Source: Palleronia sp. LCG004 (lineage in GTDB: Bacteria; Pseudomonadota; Alphaproteobacteria; Rhodobacterales; Rhodobacteraceae). Taken from it: 64,000 nt of DNA. How positions within the stretch are numbered: position 1 is the first letter of the stretch; every line of letters begins with the position of its first letter. The stretch lies in NCBI RefSeq assembly GCF_032931615.1, contig NZ_CP136761.1, positions 124,001 to 188,000 on the forward strand, in the 5' to 3' direction. Positions 8,551-16,699 of the stretch are shown piece by piece. The translations under genes were made by a program, and so were the position numbers. The notes beneath the pieces are model-generated. The model made no database searches, was not told where the DNA came from, and saw nothing but the letters and a program-made list of their open reading frames with translations.

Positions 8551-9264
8551 TTGGCGTGCGTGGTTCTCGCGCCTTGCGACGCCGGGCTCTATGCTTGCGG
8601 CAATCGGACCGCGTGGGCGGTCCCTGTCAAAATATACGGAGGGTGCCTCCGGTTTCAAGGAAAGGATAAGTCGATCGAGGAAGATCGCAAGCGCAAGCCG
8701 CGTCGTGACGCCGTCGAAAACCGCACGCGTCTGATCGCCGCGGCGAAGGTGGTTCTCGGGGGTGGGGGGCCTTCGGCGAGCCTCGAAGCCGTCGCCCGGA
8801 CGGCCGGCGTCGGCGTCGGCACGCTGTATCGCCACTTTCCGAACCGCGATGCCCTGTTTCATGCGGTCTTTCGCCAGGAGCTGGAACAGGTGGTCACCCG
8901 GGCCGAAGCGCTGGAGGCTGCCGGGAGCCCGCTCGAAGCCCTGCGGGAATGGCTGCACGCGAACGTTGATCTGGTGGAGACCAAGCGGGGGCTTCTCGGG
9001 GCGCTTTCGGTCGTGGTGACGGAGGAGGCGAAGGCGTCCTATTCGGAGCTGTCGGGGCGTCTCACGGTGGCCCTGAACACCCTTCTGCAGCGTGGAGCCG
9101 AGGCAGGACATCTTCGCGCGGACGTGACGGGCGAGGATCTGGTCGAGACCATGTATGCGCTCTGTTATGCCCATGAGCCGGGTCCCGCCTGGAAACGGCA
9201 GGTTCTGCGGCGTCTGGATATTTTCCTCGACGGTCTGCGGGTCCAGCCTCCGCCTTCTGAATGA
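8551..9264 (+). CDS. TetR family transcriptional regulator, divergent from the hydroxylase operon
   Basis: The N-terminal TetR DNA-binding domain shows RTRLIAAAKVVL, ASLEAVARTAGVGVGTLYRH and FPNRDALFHAVF. The C-terminal ligand domain follows (about 190 residues from the first helix). It is a likely local repressor of the divergent paoABC-like operon. The start is uncertain: the frame has no ATG before the HTH, only TTG at 8551 and GTG at 8560, neither with a convincing ribosome site. A purine-rich AAGGAAAGGA at 8656-8665 precedes codons with no canonical start. If translation begins at TTG 8551, two palindromes lie inside the coding sequence; more likely the start is a rare codon downstream or the 5' end carries an error. 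Confidence 0.8.
   Translation: MACVVLAPCDAGLYACGNRTAWAVPVKIYGGCLRFQGKDKSIEEDRKRKPRRDAVENRTRLIAAAKVVLGGGGPSASLEAVARTAGVGVGTLYRHFPNRDALFHAVFRQELEQVVTRAEALEAAGSPLEALREWLHANVDLVETKRGLLGALSVVVTEEAKASYSELSGRLTVALNTLLQRGAEAGHLRADVTGEDLVETMYALCYAHEPGPAWKRQVLRRLDIFLDGLRVQPPPSE
8606..8651. promoter_or_regulatory. Two adjacent inverted repeats, candidate TetR operators
   Basis: GGACCG (8606-8611) pairs with CGGTCC (8618-8623) across 6 bases. CGGAGG (8637-8642) pairs with CCTCCG (8646-8651) across 3 bases. Both lie between the paoA start and the first helix of the TetR protein, where operators for a local regulator would be expected. An AT-rich AAAATATA at 8629-8636 separates them and could be a -10 element. 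Confidence 0.5.
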
Positions 9265-9346
9265 TTGCCCCGGTCGGATCGGTGGATCCAAGCAGATAAA
9301 GGGTGCAGCCGTTGCAGGTGTGTCGATGCATGGCCGGAAACTCCGG

Positions 9347-10987
9347 CTACACCTCCGCGCTGCGGTCCTGGATCTCGTGGTGGAGGATCCGGTCGTTCTC
9401 GGAATAGTCGACGGGACAGTCGATTACGTGCACACCGCCTTCCGCGAGACACCGTTCGAGCGTCGGGGCGAGCGCGTCGGCCGACGCGATGCGGTGTCCC
9501 TCGGCACCGTAGCTGCGGGCATAGGTCACGAAGTCGGGATTGTTGTAGCTCAGGCCGTAATCGCGGAATCCCATATCGGCCTGCTTCCAGCGGATCATGC
9601 CGTATGCCGCGTCGTTCAGGATCAGCAGCGTCAGGTCGAGGCCGAGCCGCACGGCCGTTTCGAGTTCCTGGCTGTTCATCATGAATCCGCCATCGCCCAC
9701 CACGGCCAGCACGCGCCGGCCGGGATTGACCAGCGTGGCCGCCATCGCCGAGGGCAGACCCGCCCCCATCGACGCGAGCGCGTTATCGAGGATGACCGTA
9801 TTCGGCCCGTGCGCGAGGTAGTTCCGGGCGAACCAGATCTTGTAGATGCCGTTGTCGAGACAGACGATGCCGTCCGACGGCAGGACCCGCCGGACATCGG
9901 CGACGAGCCGCTGGGGATAGACCGGGAACCGGTCATCGTCGGCCCCTTCCTCGAGATGGGCGTCGTGGTGGCGCTTGATCTCTCGCATCCGGGTGCAGTC
10001 GAAGACGGGATGGTCCGCCAGGCCCGTCTTGATCTGCCAGATCGCGTTGGCGATGTCGCCCACGACCTCGAGCTGCGGGAAGTAGACCGGATCGACCTCG
10101 GCGGAGCGGAAGTTGATATGCACCACCTCGGTGCCATCGGGCTTCATGAAGAAGGGGGGCTTCTCGATCACGTCGTGGCCGATATTGACGATGAGGTCGG
10201 CCGCGTCGATCGCGCGATGCACGAAATCGCCCGACGACAGTGCCGCACAGCCCATGAAATGCGGGCTTCGTTCGTCCACGACCCCCTTGCCGAGCTGCGT
10301 CGTGACGAAGGGGATGCCGAATGTATCGACCAGTTCGGTTAGCATCTTCGAGGTCAGCTTGCGGTTGGCCCCCGCCCCGATCACGAGGATGGGGGCCTTC
10401 GCGGCGCGGAGCTTCTCGACCGCAGCCCGAACGGCCTTCTCCTCCGGCACGGGGCGGCGCGTCTGGGACGGGTCGATCGGGATGCCGTCCACCTCTTCCT
10501 GGGCGATGTCCTCGGGCAGCTCCAGATGGGTGGCACCGGGCTTCTCCTCTTCGGCCAGGCGCACCGCCTCGCGCAGGCGGCTCGGGATGCCCGTGCCGGA
10601 AAGAAGCTGTCTGGAGGATTTGGTGACCGGCTGCATCATGTCCACGACGTCGAGGATCTGGAACCGGCCCTGCTTGGAGCTGCGGATCGGCTTCTGGCCG
10701 GTCAGCATCAGCATGGGCATGCCGCCGAGCGTTGCATAGGCGGCGGCCGTGACGAGGTTGGTGGCACCGGGTCCCAGCGTCGAGAGACAGACGCCGGCCT
10801 TCCCGGTGAAGCGGCCATAGGTCGCCGCCATGAAGCCCGCGGCCTGTTCGTGACGGGTGAGTACGAGCTTGATCCGAGAGCCGGCGAGGCTTTCGAGCAG
10901 GTCGAGATTTTCTTCGCCGGGAATGCCGAAGATGTACTCGACCCCTTCGTTCTCCAACGCAGCGACCAGAAGATCGGAAGCTTTCAT
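9347..10987 (-). CDS. ThDP-dependent enzyme, acetolactate synthase large-subunit type
   Basis: The 546-residue enzyme has the three ThDP-family domains: an N-terminal Pyr domain with GIPGEENLDLLESL and the activating Glu region TRHEQAAGFMA (about residue 48), a central domain, and a C-terminal PP domain with the cofactor motif GDGGFMMN to ILND (about residues 440-470). It would condense pyruvate or a related 2-oxoacid. No ilvH-like regulatory subunit follows, so a catabolic AlsS-like role is more likely than branched-chain amino acid synthesis. The start at 10987 was chosen because it gives the canonical MKASDLLVAALE; the longer frame is unlike the family. It lies tail-to-tail with the TetR gene. 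Confidence 0.85.
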   Translation of the reverse strand: MKASDLLVAALENEGVEYIFGIPGEENLDLLESLAGSRIKLVLTRHEQAAGFMAATYGRFTGKAGVCLSTLGPGATNLVTAAAYATLGGMPMLMLTGQKPIRSSKQGRFQILDVVDMMQPVTKSSRQLLSGTGIPSRLREAVRLAEEEKPGATHLELPEDIAQEEVDGIPIDPSQTRRPVPEEKAVRAAVEKLRAAKAPILVIGAGANRKLTSKMLTELVDTFGIPFVTTQLGKGVVDERSPHFMGCAALSSGDFVHRAIDAADLIVNIGHDVIEKPPFFMKPDGTEVVHINFRSAEVDPVYFPQLEVVGDIANAIWQIKTGLADHPVFDCTRMREIKRHHDAHLEEGADDDRFPVYPQRLVADVRRVLPSDGIVCLDNGIYKIWFARNYLAHGPNTVILDNALASMGAGLPSAMAATLVNPGRRVLAVVGDGGFMMNSQELETAVRLGLDLTLLILNDAAYGMIRWKQADMGFRDYGLSYNNPDFVTYARSYGAEGHRIASADALAPTLERCLAEGGVHVIDCPVDYSENDRILHHEIQDRSAEV

Positions 10988-11570
10988 GAGGGCTGGTCCT
11001 TGTTCAATTCGAAGGGGACGGCGACGACCTGGGTCGAACGCCGCTTCTGTGACCCGGTACGCAAGCAGGGCCGTCCACTGGCAGGCGAACATGTAAGTCG
11101 AGGATCGTGACGGGCCAGACTTGGCCCGATCCGTCGGAGAAGCGCATGGCGGCGAAGGAGTGTCAGCTTCAGGATGCCCCGAGCGGGTCGGATGCCCGTC
11201 CCGAACGCGGACATGGCCAACCGCCTGATCCCGCCCGCGCATTCTTCGGTGAGAGCCTGAGGCGTAGGCCACGTCCGGTGGTCAGAATATTTCAGGAGCC
11301 GGTGGGCCTGACTTCGTCTCGGTTCGATCTCTCGTCTCCCGCGATTTGGCGGCAGCCTGTCCACGGCCCGTGAGAGGCCGATCTGCGGCAGGAATTACTC
11401 GCTTGGTCGGCCGTGATGAGTTCGGGGGGCTCACCGATGTTCCGCCGGACCGAGACCCGTGAGAACCGAAACGGATGTCCAAGGCTTGCAGTCAGGCCGT
11501 GAAAACCTCTCAGCAAATGCTTCGCAACAATCTCCTTCCAGCGAAGAGTGGTCTGGAGCTATGATTTGCC
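10988..11570. other. Intergenic stretch between divergent genes
   Basis: About 580 bases between the acetolactate-synthase-like gene and dctB. Open frames on both strands overlap and lack family features. Promoters for both neighbours should be here. No terminator, RNA or repeat was recognised. Confidence 0.45.
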
Positions 11571-13397
11571 ATGCGGAGACCTCGACCCGTTCATGCACCT
11601 GTTCGCCGTCGGCGTGCGTCGCTCCTCTGGGGTGCCGCGGGTGCCGTGCTATTCGTGGCCGCGTTCCTCTCGGCCAACGCCCTTCTCGTGGAGCGCACGC
11701 GTGCCAACGCCCTGGCGCAACTTTCGCAGACGAACGAGACCATCGGCGGCTGGTTTCACCGCTACGAAACGCTGCCCGCGCTCTATGCGCGCAATCCGCG
11801 GGTCATTTCAGCGCTGGAGGACGGTGCCGGGCGGGACGAGCTCGATGCGCTGAACCGCGAACTCGCGGAGTGGAACCAAATCGCGGGAACTTCCGACACG
11901 TATCTCATCGCGAGGGACGGCACGACCGTCGCCGCGTCGAACTGGGACCTCATCACCACGTTCGTCGGCCGGAATTTTTCGTACCGACCGTATTTCGCCG
12001 ATGCGATTTCCGGACGACCGGGCCATTTCTTCGGCCTCGGGACGACATCGGGGCAACGGGGATATTACCTGTCGGCACCGATCCAGCGCGGGGACGAGAC
12101 CATCGGTGTCGTGGTGGTCAAGGTCTCTGCCGCTGCGCTCGAACGGACACTGGCCGAAGCGGCCTATCCGATCTTCATCACGGACAAGGCGGGCGTTGTG
12201 ATCCTGTCGACCCTGCCTGCGCTCCGGCTGACCGCGCTCGAACCGCTCACGCCGTCCGCGAAGGCCGAGGTCGCGAGGGTCCGGTCCTACGACCCCGAAA
12301 CCATCGGTCCCGCCCCGCTTTCCGCCCGGTCGCAGTTCCTCCGCGTGACAGGGGGCACGGCCCGGACGTACCTGCCCGTGGAGCGTGCGCTGGAGCGTGA
12401 GCGGTGGACGCTCCATCTGCTCTACGGCATCGCCGATCTGCGGCGTCAGCAATGGATGCTGGCCGTGGCGCTTGCCGCTGCCGGGATCGCCGCCGCGGCC
12501 CTGGCCCGGCTTTCGGTTCAGCGGCGTGACCGGCTCGCTCGCAAACTCGCGGACCGGGAACGGTATCGCCTGGAGCTCGAACGGCGCGTGGCGGACCGCA
12601 CCGCCGATCTGACATCGACAAATGCACGGCTCGAGATCGAGGTGGCGGAACGACGGGCGGCCGAGGATGGATTGCGCCGCACGCAGGAGGAACTCGTGCA
12701 GGCCGGCAAGCTCGCTGCGCTGGGTCAGATGTCCGCGGCGCTCAGCCACGAATTCAATCAGCCGCTCATGGCGATCAGGACGTATTGCGGCAATGCGCGG
12801 GCCTTTCACCGTGCGGGACAGGTCGATCGGGCCGATGACACCCTCGCGCGTATCATGCGCCTGACAGAACGCATGGCGGCGCTGTCGAAGCACCTGACCC
12901 GGTTTGCCCGCAAATCCGACGGGACATCGGAGCCGGTCGATCTTGCGGTCATCGTGGACGAGGCGCTTGCCCTGATCGAGGGACGGTTGCAGGCCGCGCA
13001 CGCGACGGTGGAGGTAACGGGCAAGGCGGGTGGCCCTGTCGTGGGCGGCATGATCCGGTTGCAGCACGTCGTGATGAACCTTGTCGTGAACGCGCTCGAC
13101 GCGATGCCGGAGGGGCGGGAGCCGCATGTGCGGATCGCGATCATGCCGCAGGCCGAGACGGTGGATCTTGTCGTGGAAGATAACGGCACGGGCATTCCCG
13201 ACGCGGTGCTGGACAAGATCTTCGATCCGTTCTTCACGACGAAGGAGGTCGGTCTGGGGCTGGGTCTCGGCCTCTCGATCTCCTTCAACATCGTGCGTGA
13301 TTTCGGAGGAACGCTCACGGCGGGGAACGTGCCCGGCGGCGGCGCGCGGTTCGTCCTCTCGTTGCGCCGGGTCCTGGCTGCGGACGTGGCGGCATGA
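11571..13397 (+). CDS. dctB: C4-dicarboxylate sensor histidine kinase DctB
   Basis: The 608-residue membrane kinase has a TM segment at about residues 18-38, a periplasmic double-PDC sensor domain (YLIARDGTTVAASNW, GRNFSYRPYF, GQRGYYLSAPI) and a second TM at about 291-312. A coiled coil (DRERYRLELERRVADRTADL) precedes the kinase core. The H-box is MSAALSHEFNQPL, with the phosphorylated His at about 393, followed by an N-box with NLVVNALDAM and G-boxes EDNGTGI and GLGLGLGLS. This layout is that of DctB, which senses succinate, malate or fumarate. Its stop overlaps the dctD start (ATGA), so the pair is co-translated. The ribosome site before 11571 is distant (GGAG about 14 nt upstream), so the exact start is moderately certain. 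Confidence 0.9.
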   Translation: MRRPRPVHAPVRRRRASLLWGAAGAVLFVAAFLSANALLVERTRANALAQLSQTNETIGGWFHRYETLPALYARNPRVISALEDGAGRDELDALNRELAEWNQIAGTSDTYLIARDGTTVAASNWDLITTFVGRNFSYRPYFADAISGRPGHFFGLGTTSGQRGYYLSAPIQRGDETIGVVVVKVSAAALERTLAEAAYPIFITDKAGVVILSTLPALRLTALEPLTPSAKAEVARVRSYDPETIGPAPLSARSQFLRVTGGTARTYLPVERALERERWTLHLLYGIADLRRQQWMLAVALAAAGIAAAALARLSVQRRDRLARKLADRERYRLELERRVADRTADLTSTNARLEIEVAERRAAEDGLRRTQEELVQAGKLAALGQMSAALSHEFNQPLMAIRTYCGNARAFHRAGQVDRADDTLARIMRLTERMAALSKHLTRFARKSDGTSEPVDLAVIVDEALALIEGRLQAAHATVEVTGKAGGPVVGGMIRLQHVVMNLVVNALDAMPEGREPHVRIAIMPQAETVDLVVEDNGTGIPDAVLDKIFDPFFTTKEVGLGLGLGLSISFNIVRDFGGTLTAGNVPGGGARFVLSLRRVLAADVAA

Positions 13398-14725
13398 CGG
13401 ATGTGATCCTGGTCGACGACGAGGAGGATATCCGGATCTCGGTCGCCGAGTCGCTGGAGCTGAGCGGATACAAGGTCATGGCCTTCGCGCGGGCCGAGCG
13501 GGCGCTCGACCGCATCGGGCCGGGCTTCGGCGGCATCGTCGTGTCGGATATCCGAATGCCGCGCATGGACGGGCTGGCATTCCTGAAGGCGGCCCTCGCG
13601 CGCGACCCCGATGTGCCGGTGGTTCTCATGACGGGCTACGGCGATGTGCCGATGGCGGTGGAGGCGCTCGGTCAGGGGGCCTACGATTTCATTGAGAAGC
13701 CCTTCGCGATCGAACGGCTGGTCGGCGCAATCGAGCGTGGCCTCGAAAAGCGCCGCCTCAGAAGCGAGATCGAGGCGTTGCGGTCGACCGCCTTCCATTT
13801 GGGCGACGATCCGGTCGCGACGGCGATCCCGGGACAATCGCCGCAGATCGTGTCGCTGCGCGCCCGGGTGCGGGCCGTGGCGGCAAGCGCGCTCGACGCG
13901 CTCATCGTGGGTGAGACCGGCACGGGCAAGGAGCATGTCGCGCGCGTCATCCACGAATTGTCCTGCGGGGCCGGGAAGCCCTTCGTCGCGCTGAACCTCG
14001 CCGCTCTGCCGGCCGAACATCTCGAATCCGAATTGTTCGGCCATGTCGCGGGGGCCTTTCCCGGGGCGATGCGGACGCGGATCGGACGGCTTGAGCATGC
14101 GAGGGGCGGGACGGTCTATCTCGACCAGATCGAAGCGACATCGCTCGCCATCCAGCTCAAGCTTCTGCGGGTGATCGAGGAACGGCGGATCGTGCCGCTG
14201 GGCGCGACCGATCCGGTGGACCTCTCCGTACGGTTCGTCGCGTCGAGCAGGACCCCGCTCGAGCCGCTTGTGGCCGCCGGTACGTTCCGCGACGATCTGC
14301 TCTACCGGATCGCGCCGGTCACGCTGACCCTGCCACCGCTCGTCGCACGACCGGGCGACGTGCCGAAGCTCTACCAGACCTTTCTCATCGAGGCAGCCGA
14401 GAGGCTGTCCCGTCCTCTTCCGGAGGTCACGCCCGACCGGGCCATGGCGCTCCTGCGGCGGGAATGGCCTGGCAATCTGCGCGAATTGCAAAGCGCGGCG
14501 GAGTTGCATGTCCTTGGCCTCGACATCGAGGCCGATGCGGGAACCGAGACGAAGGGCACGCTGCACGAACGCGTCGACAGGTTCGAGCGGGACCTGATCG
14601 CGTCCACGCTCGCCTCGAATGGCGGCAGCCTGAAATCGACCTACGAATCGCTCGGGCTGGGCCGCAAGACGCTCTACGAGAAGATGCACAAACACGGCAT
14701 CCGCCGCGAGGACTTCACCGACTGA
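13394..14725 (+). CDS. dctD: DctD-like response regulator with altered AAA+ motifs
   Basis: The 443-residue regulator has a receiver (acidic pocket VDDEED, phospho-Asp in VVSDIRMP, Lys in IEKPF), an AAA+ domain with Walker A GETGTGKEHVARV (about residues 173-185) and a C-terminal Fis-type HTH (GGSLKSTYESLGLGRKTLYE). Two key positions depart from the NtrC/DctD standard. The sigma-54 contact loop GAFTGA reads GAFPGA, and Walker B reads YLDQIE where the family has LDEI, replacing the ATP-hydrolysis Glu by Gln. The arginine-finger region FRDDLLYRI is present. I infer that it controls dctPQM downstream, but possibly not through ordinary sigma-54 activation. Confidence 0.88.
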   Translation: MTDVILVDDEEDIRISVAESLELSGYKVMAFARAERALDRIGPGFGGIVVSDIRMPRMDGLAFLKAALARDPDVPVVLMTGYGDVPMAVEALGQGAYDFIEKPFAIERLVGAIERGLEKRRLRSEIEALRSTAFHLGDDPVATAIPGQSPQIVSLRARVRAVAASALDALIVGETGTGKEHVARVIHELSCGAGKPFVALNLAALPAEHLESELFGHVAGAFPGAMRTRIGRLEHARGGTVYLDQIEATSLAIQLKLLRVIEERRIVPLGATDPVDLSVRFVASSRTPLEPLVAAGTFRDDLLYRIAPVTLTLPPLVARPGDVPKLYQTFLIEAAERLSRPLPEVTPDRAMALLRREWPGNLRELQSAAELHVLGLDIEADAGTETKGTLHERVDRFERDLIASTLASNGGSLKSTYESLGLGRKTLYEKMHKHGIRREDFTD

Positions 14726-14825
14726 CCGGTTCCGCGTTTCGGTTTCGGACGCGTCGGATGGCCACCGATGGGTGGAACCCGAAACATCCCGCCGAATTGC
14801 CCGGGTCTTATTTCATGCATAGCCG

Positions 14826-14844
14826 CCTTGCGCTCTTCGCAAGG
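14826..14844. promoter_or_regulatory. Inverted repeat in the dctD-dctP gap
   Basis: CCTTGCG (14826-14832) and CGCAAGG (14838-14844) form a perfect 7-bp stem with a 5-nt loop, about 80 bases before dctP and 100 after dctD. It could be a DctD binding site or a weak terminator. No convincing -24/-12 sigma-54 promoter (GG-N10-GC) was found between it and dctP. Confidence 0.45.
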
Positions 14845-14921
14845 CTCGCGATCGGCGCGAACGATCCCGACCAGCCGACAGGAGCGCACGTGGCGCACCG
14901 GGTTTTCGGGAGGAACCCCAG

Positions 14922-15941
14922 ATGAAGTTTCTGACCACCACCGCCATCGCACTCGTTCTCGCCGCGGGATGCGCATCCGCGCAGGAGGCAGGCGGCTGCG
15001 ACGACGGCGAGACCGTCATCAAGTTCAGCCATATCACCAATACCGACAAGCATCCAAAGGGTATCGCCGCCGAGCTGCTGAAGGAGCGCGTCAATGCCGA
15101 GATGGACGGCAAGGTCTGCATGGAGGTCTACGCCAACTCGGTCCTCTACGACGACGACAAGGTGCTCGAGGCGATGCTGCAGGGCGATGTCCAGCTCGCC
15201 GCGCCGTCGCTGTCGAAATTCGAGACCTTCACCAAGGTGTTCCAGATCTACGACCTGCCGTTCATGTTCGCCAACATGGAGGCCGTCGATGAATTCCAGG
15301 CCTCCGAGACCGGGCAGGACATGCTTTCGTCGATGGAACGCCGCGGTCTGTCGGGCCTCGCCTACTGGCACAACGGCCTGAAGCAGTTCTCGGCCGACAA
15401 GCCGCTCCTCGTGCCGGCCGACGCGAAGGGCCTGAAGTTCCGCGTGCAGCCGTCCGACGTTCTCGTGGCCCAGATGCAGGCGCTCGGGGCCACCGCCGAG
15501 CCTCTGGCCTTCTCGGAAACCTACGGCGCACTTCAGCAGGGCGTCGTCGACGGGCAGGAGAATACCTGGTCGAACATCTACGGCCAGAAGTTCTTCGAGG
15601 TGCAGGACGGCACGACCGAGACGAATCACGGCGTTCTGGATTACGTGGTCGTGGCCTCCGTCGACTGGCTCGACGGCCTCGAGCCGGATGTGCGCGACCA
15701 GTTCATGACGATCCTGGACGAAGTGACGGCCGAGCGGAACGCTGCGGTGACCCAGGTGGACGCCGAGGCCCGGCAGGCGATCATCGACGCGGGCGGCGTG
15801 GTCCGCGAGCTTACCCCCGAGCAGCGTCAGGAATGGGTCGATGCCATGAAGCCCGTCTGGTCGCAGTTCGAGGACGGCATCGGGGCCGACACCATCTCGG
15901 CCGCGCAGGCGATCAACCAGCGCGTCGCCTCGGGCTCCTGA
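14922..15941 (+). CDS. dctP: TRAP transporter C4-dicarboxylate-binding protein DctP
   Basis: The 339-residue periplasmic receptor has a signal peptide ending near residue 20 (VLAAGCASA). DctP-family features include VIKFSHITNTDKHPKG, a YDDDKVLEAMLQGDVQLAAP segment, the substrate-clamping Arg in GLKFRVQPS (about residue 170) and QQGVVDGQENTWSNI. It captures dicarboxylates and delivers them to DctQM. The ribosome site GGGAGGAA lies 8 nt before the ATG. A strong hairpin follows the stop. DctB/DctD directly upstream on the same strand make it their probable target. Confidence 0.92.
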   Translation: MKFLTTTAIALVLAAGCASAQEAGGCDDGETVIKFSHITNTDKHPKGIAAELLKERVNAEMDGKVCMEVYANSVLYDDDKVLEAMLQGDVQLAAPSLSKFETFTKVFQIYDLPFMFANMEAVDEFQASETGQDMLSSMERRGLSGLAYWHNGLKQFSADKPLLVPADAKGLKFRVQPSDVLVAQMQALGATAEPLAFSETYGALQQGVVDGQENTWSNIYGQKFFEVQDGTTETNHGVLDYVVVASVDWLDGLEPDVRDQFMTILDEVTAERNAAVTQVDAEARQAIIDAGGVVRELTPEQRQEWVDAMKPVWSQFEDGIGADTISAAQAINQRVASGS

Positions 15942-15948
15942 GGGGTCC

Positions 15949-15975
15949 GGCGGCCCCGGCAGGACCGGGGCCGCC
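15949..15975 (+). terminator. Intercistronic hairpin between dctP and dctQ
   Basis: GGCGGCCCCGG (15949-15959) and CCGGGGCCGCC (15965-15975) form a perfect 11-bp stem with loop CAGGA, 7 bases after the dctP stop. A short pyrimidine-rich stretch follows. It may partly terminate transcription or protect the 3' end of a dctP-only mRNA, raising receptor levels over the membrane subunits. Confidence 0.65.
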
Positions 15976-16009
15976 ACATTCTTTTCCATCTTCATCCCGG
16001 GAGGGGACA

Positions 16010-16696
16010 ATGTCTGCCAAGCCATCCGGTTACACCGGCTGGTCACGGGCGGTCGACGAATTCGAGCGGACGGCCATCGCCGTCCTTCTCGGCCTCATGA
16101 CCCTAGTGACCTTCGTCAACGTCATCCTGCGCTATGTCTTCAACGCATCGCTGATTTGGGGTCTCGAGGCGACGCTCGTCCTCTTCGCGTGGCTGATCCT
16201 GTTCGGCATCAGCTACTGCGTGAAGATCACCGCGCATCTCGGGGTGGACGCCGTCCTCAACATCGTCTCCGGCCGGCAGAAGCGCTGGATGGGCATCGCC
16301 GCGGGCATCTGCTGCCTCGTTTACGCGTTCCTCCTGATGAAGGGCTCGTGGGATTACTGGGCACCCTACGCCGCCCTTGATCGCACCGCGGGACGCTGGT
16401 TCCCCCTCGGGTTCGAGGAAACGCGCGATCAGGCATGGTACGTCACCGACCAGATTCCGATGCTGCCGTTCCTGCGCTGGCTCGAGCCGCTCATCAACAT
16501 GGGCGAGACCTACGAGAAACTTCCCCGCGTCGTCGGCTACACGATGCTTCCGGTCGGCGTGGCCCTCTATTCGTTCCGCCTCGTCCAGGCCTTCGTCGGC
16601 GTCTGGCAAGGCACCCGCGCCAGCTTCATCGTCAGCCACGAAGCCGAAGACGACGTCGCCGAGGTGCAGGCGAAACTTCGGGCAGAGGAGGCCTGA
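16010..16696 (+). CDS. dctQ: TRAP transporter small permease subunit DctQ
   Basis: The 228-residue protein has four predicted TM helices: about 22-42 (AIAVLLGLMTLVTFVNVILR), 50-70, 95-115 and near 180-200. ILRYVFNASLIWGLEATLVL is typical of DctQ. The ATG at 16010 has GGGAGGGG about 4-10 nt upstream; the frame runs further upstream but into dctP and the hairpin. The loop between TM3 and TM4 (about 60 residues, WFPLGFEETRDQAWYVTDQI) is longer than in most DctQ proteins. Its stop is 3 bases before dctM. Confidence 0.9.
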   Translation: MSAKPSGYTGWSRAVDEFERTAIAVLLGLMTLVTFVNVILRYVFNASLIWGLEATLVLFAWLILFGISYCVKITAHLGVDAVLNIVSGRQKRWMGIAAGICCLVYAFLLMKGSWDYWAPYAALDRTAGRWFPLGFEETRDQAWYVTDQIPMLPFLRWLEPLINMGETYEKLPRVVGYTMLPVGVALYSFRLVQAFVGVWQGTRASFIVSHEAEDDVAEVQAKLRAEEA

Positions 16697-16699
16697 TTC

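Noticed and set aside
9333..9347. GCCGG-AAACT-CCGGC hairpin at the end of the acetolactate-synthase-like gene
   Set aside because: The stem is only 5 bp, touches the stop codon and has no U-tract, so it is too weak to call a terminator.
14726..14921. Possible sigma-54 promoter before dctP
   Set aside because: GG dinucleotides are present (for example in TGGCGCACCGG near 14895), but no GC follows at the required 10-base spacing, so it is not reported as a site.
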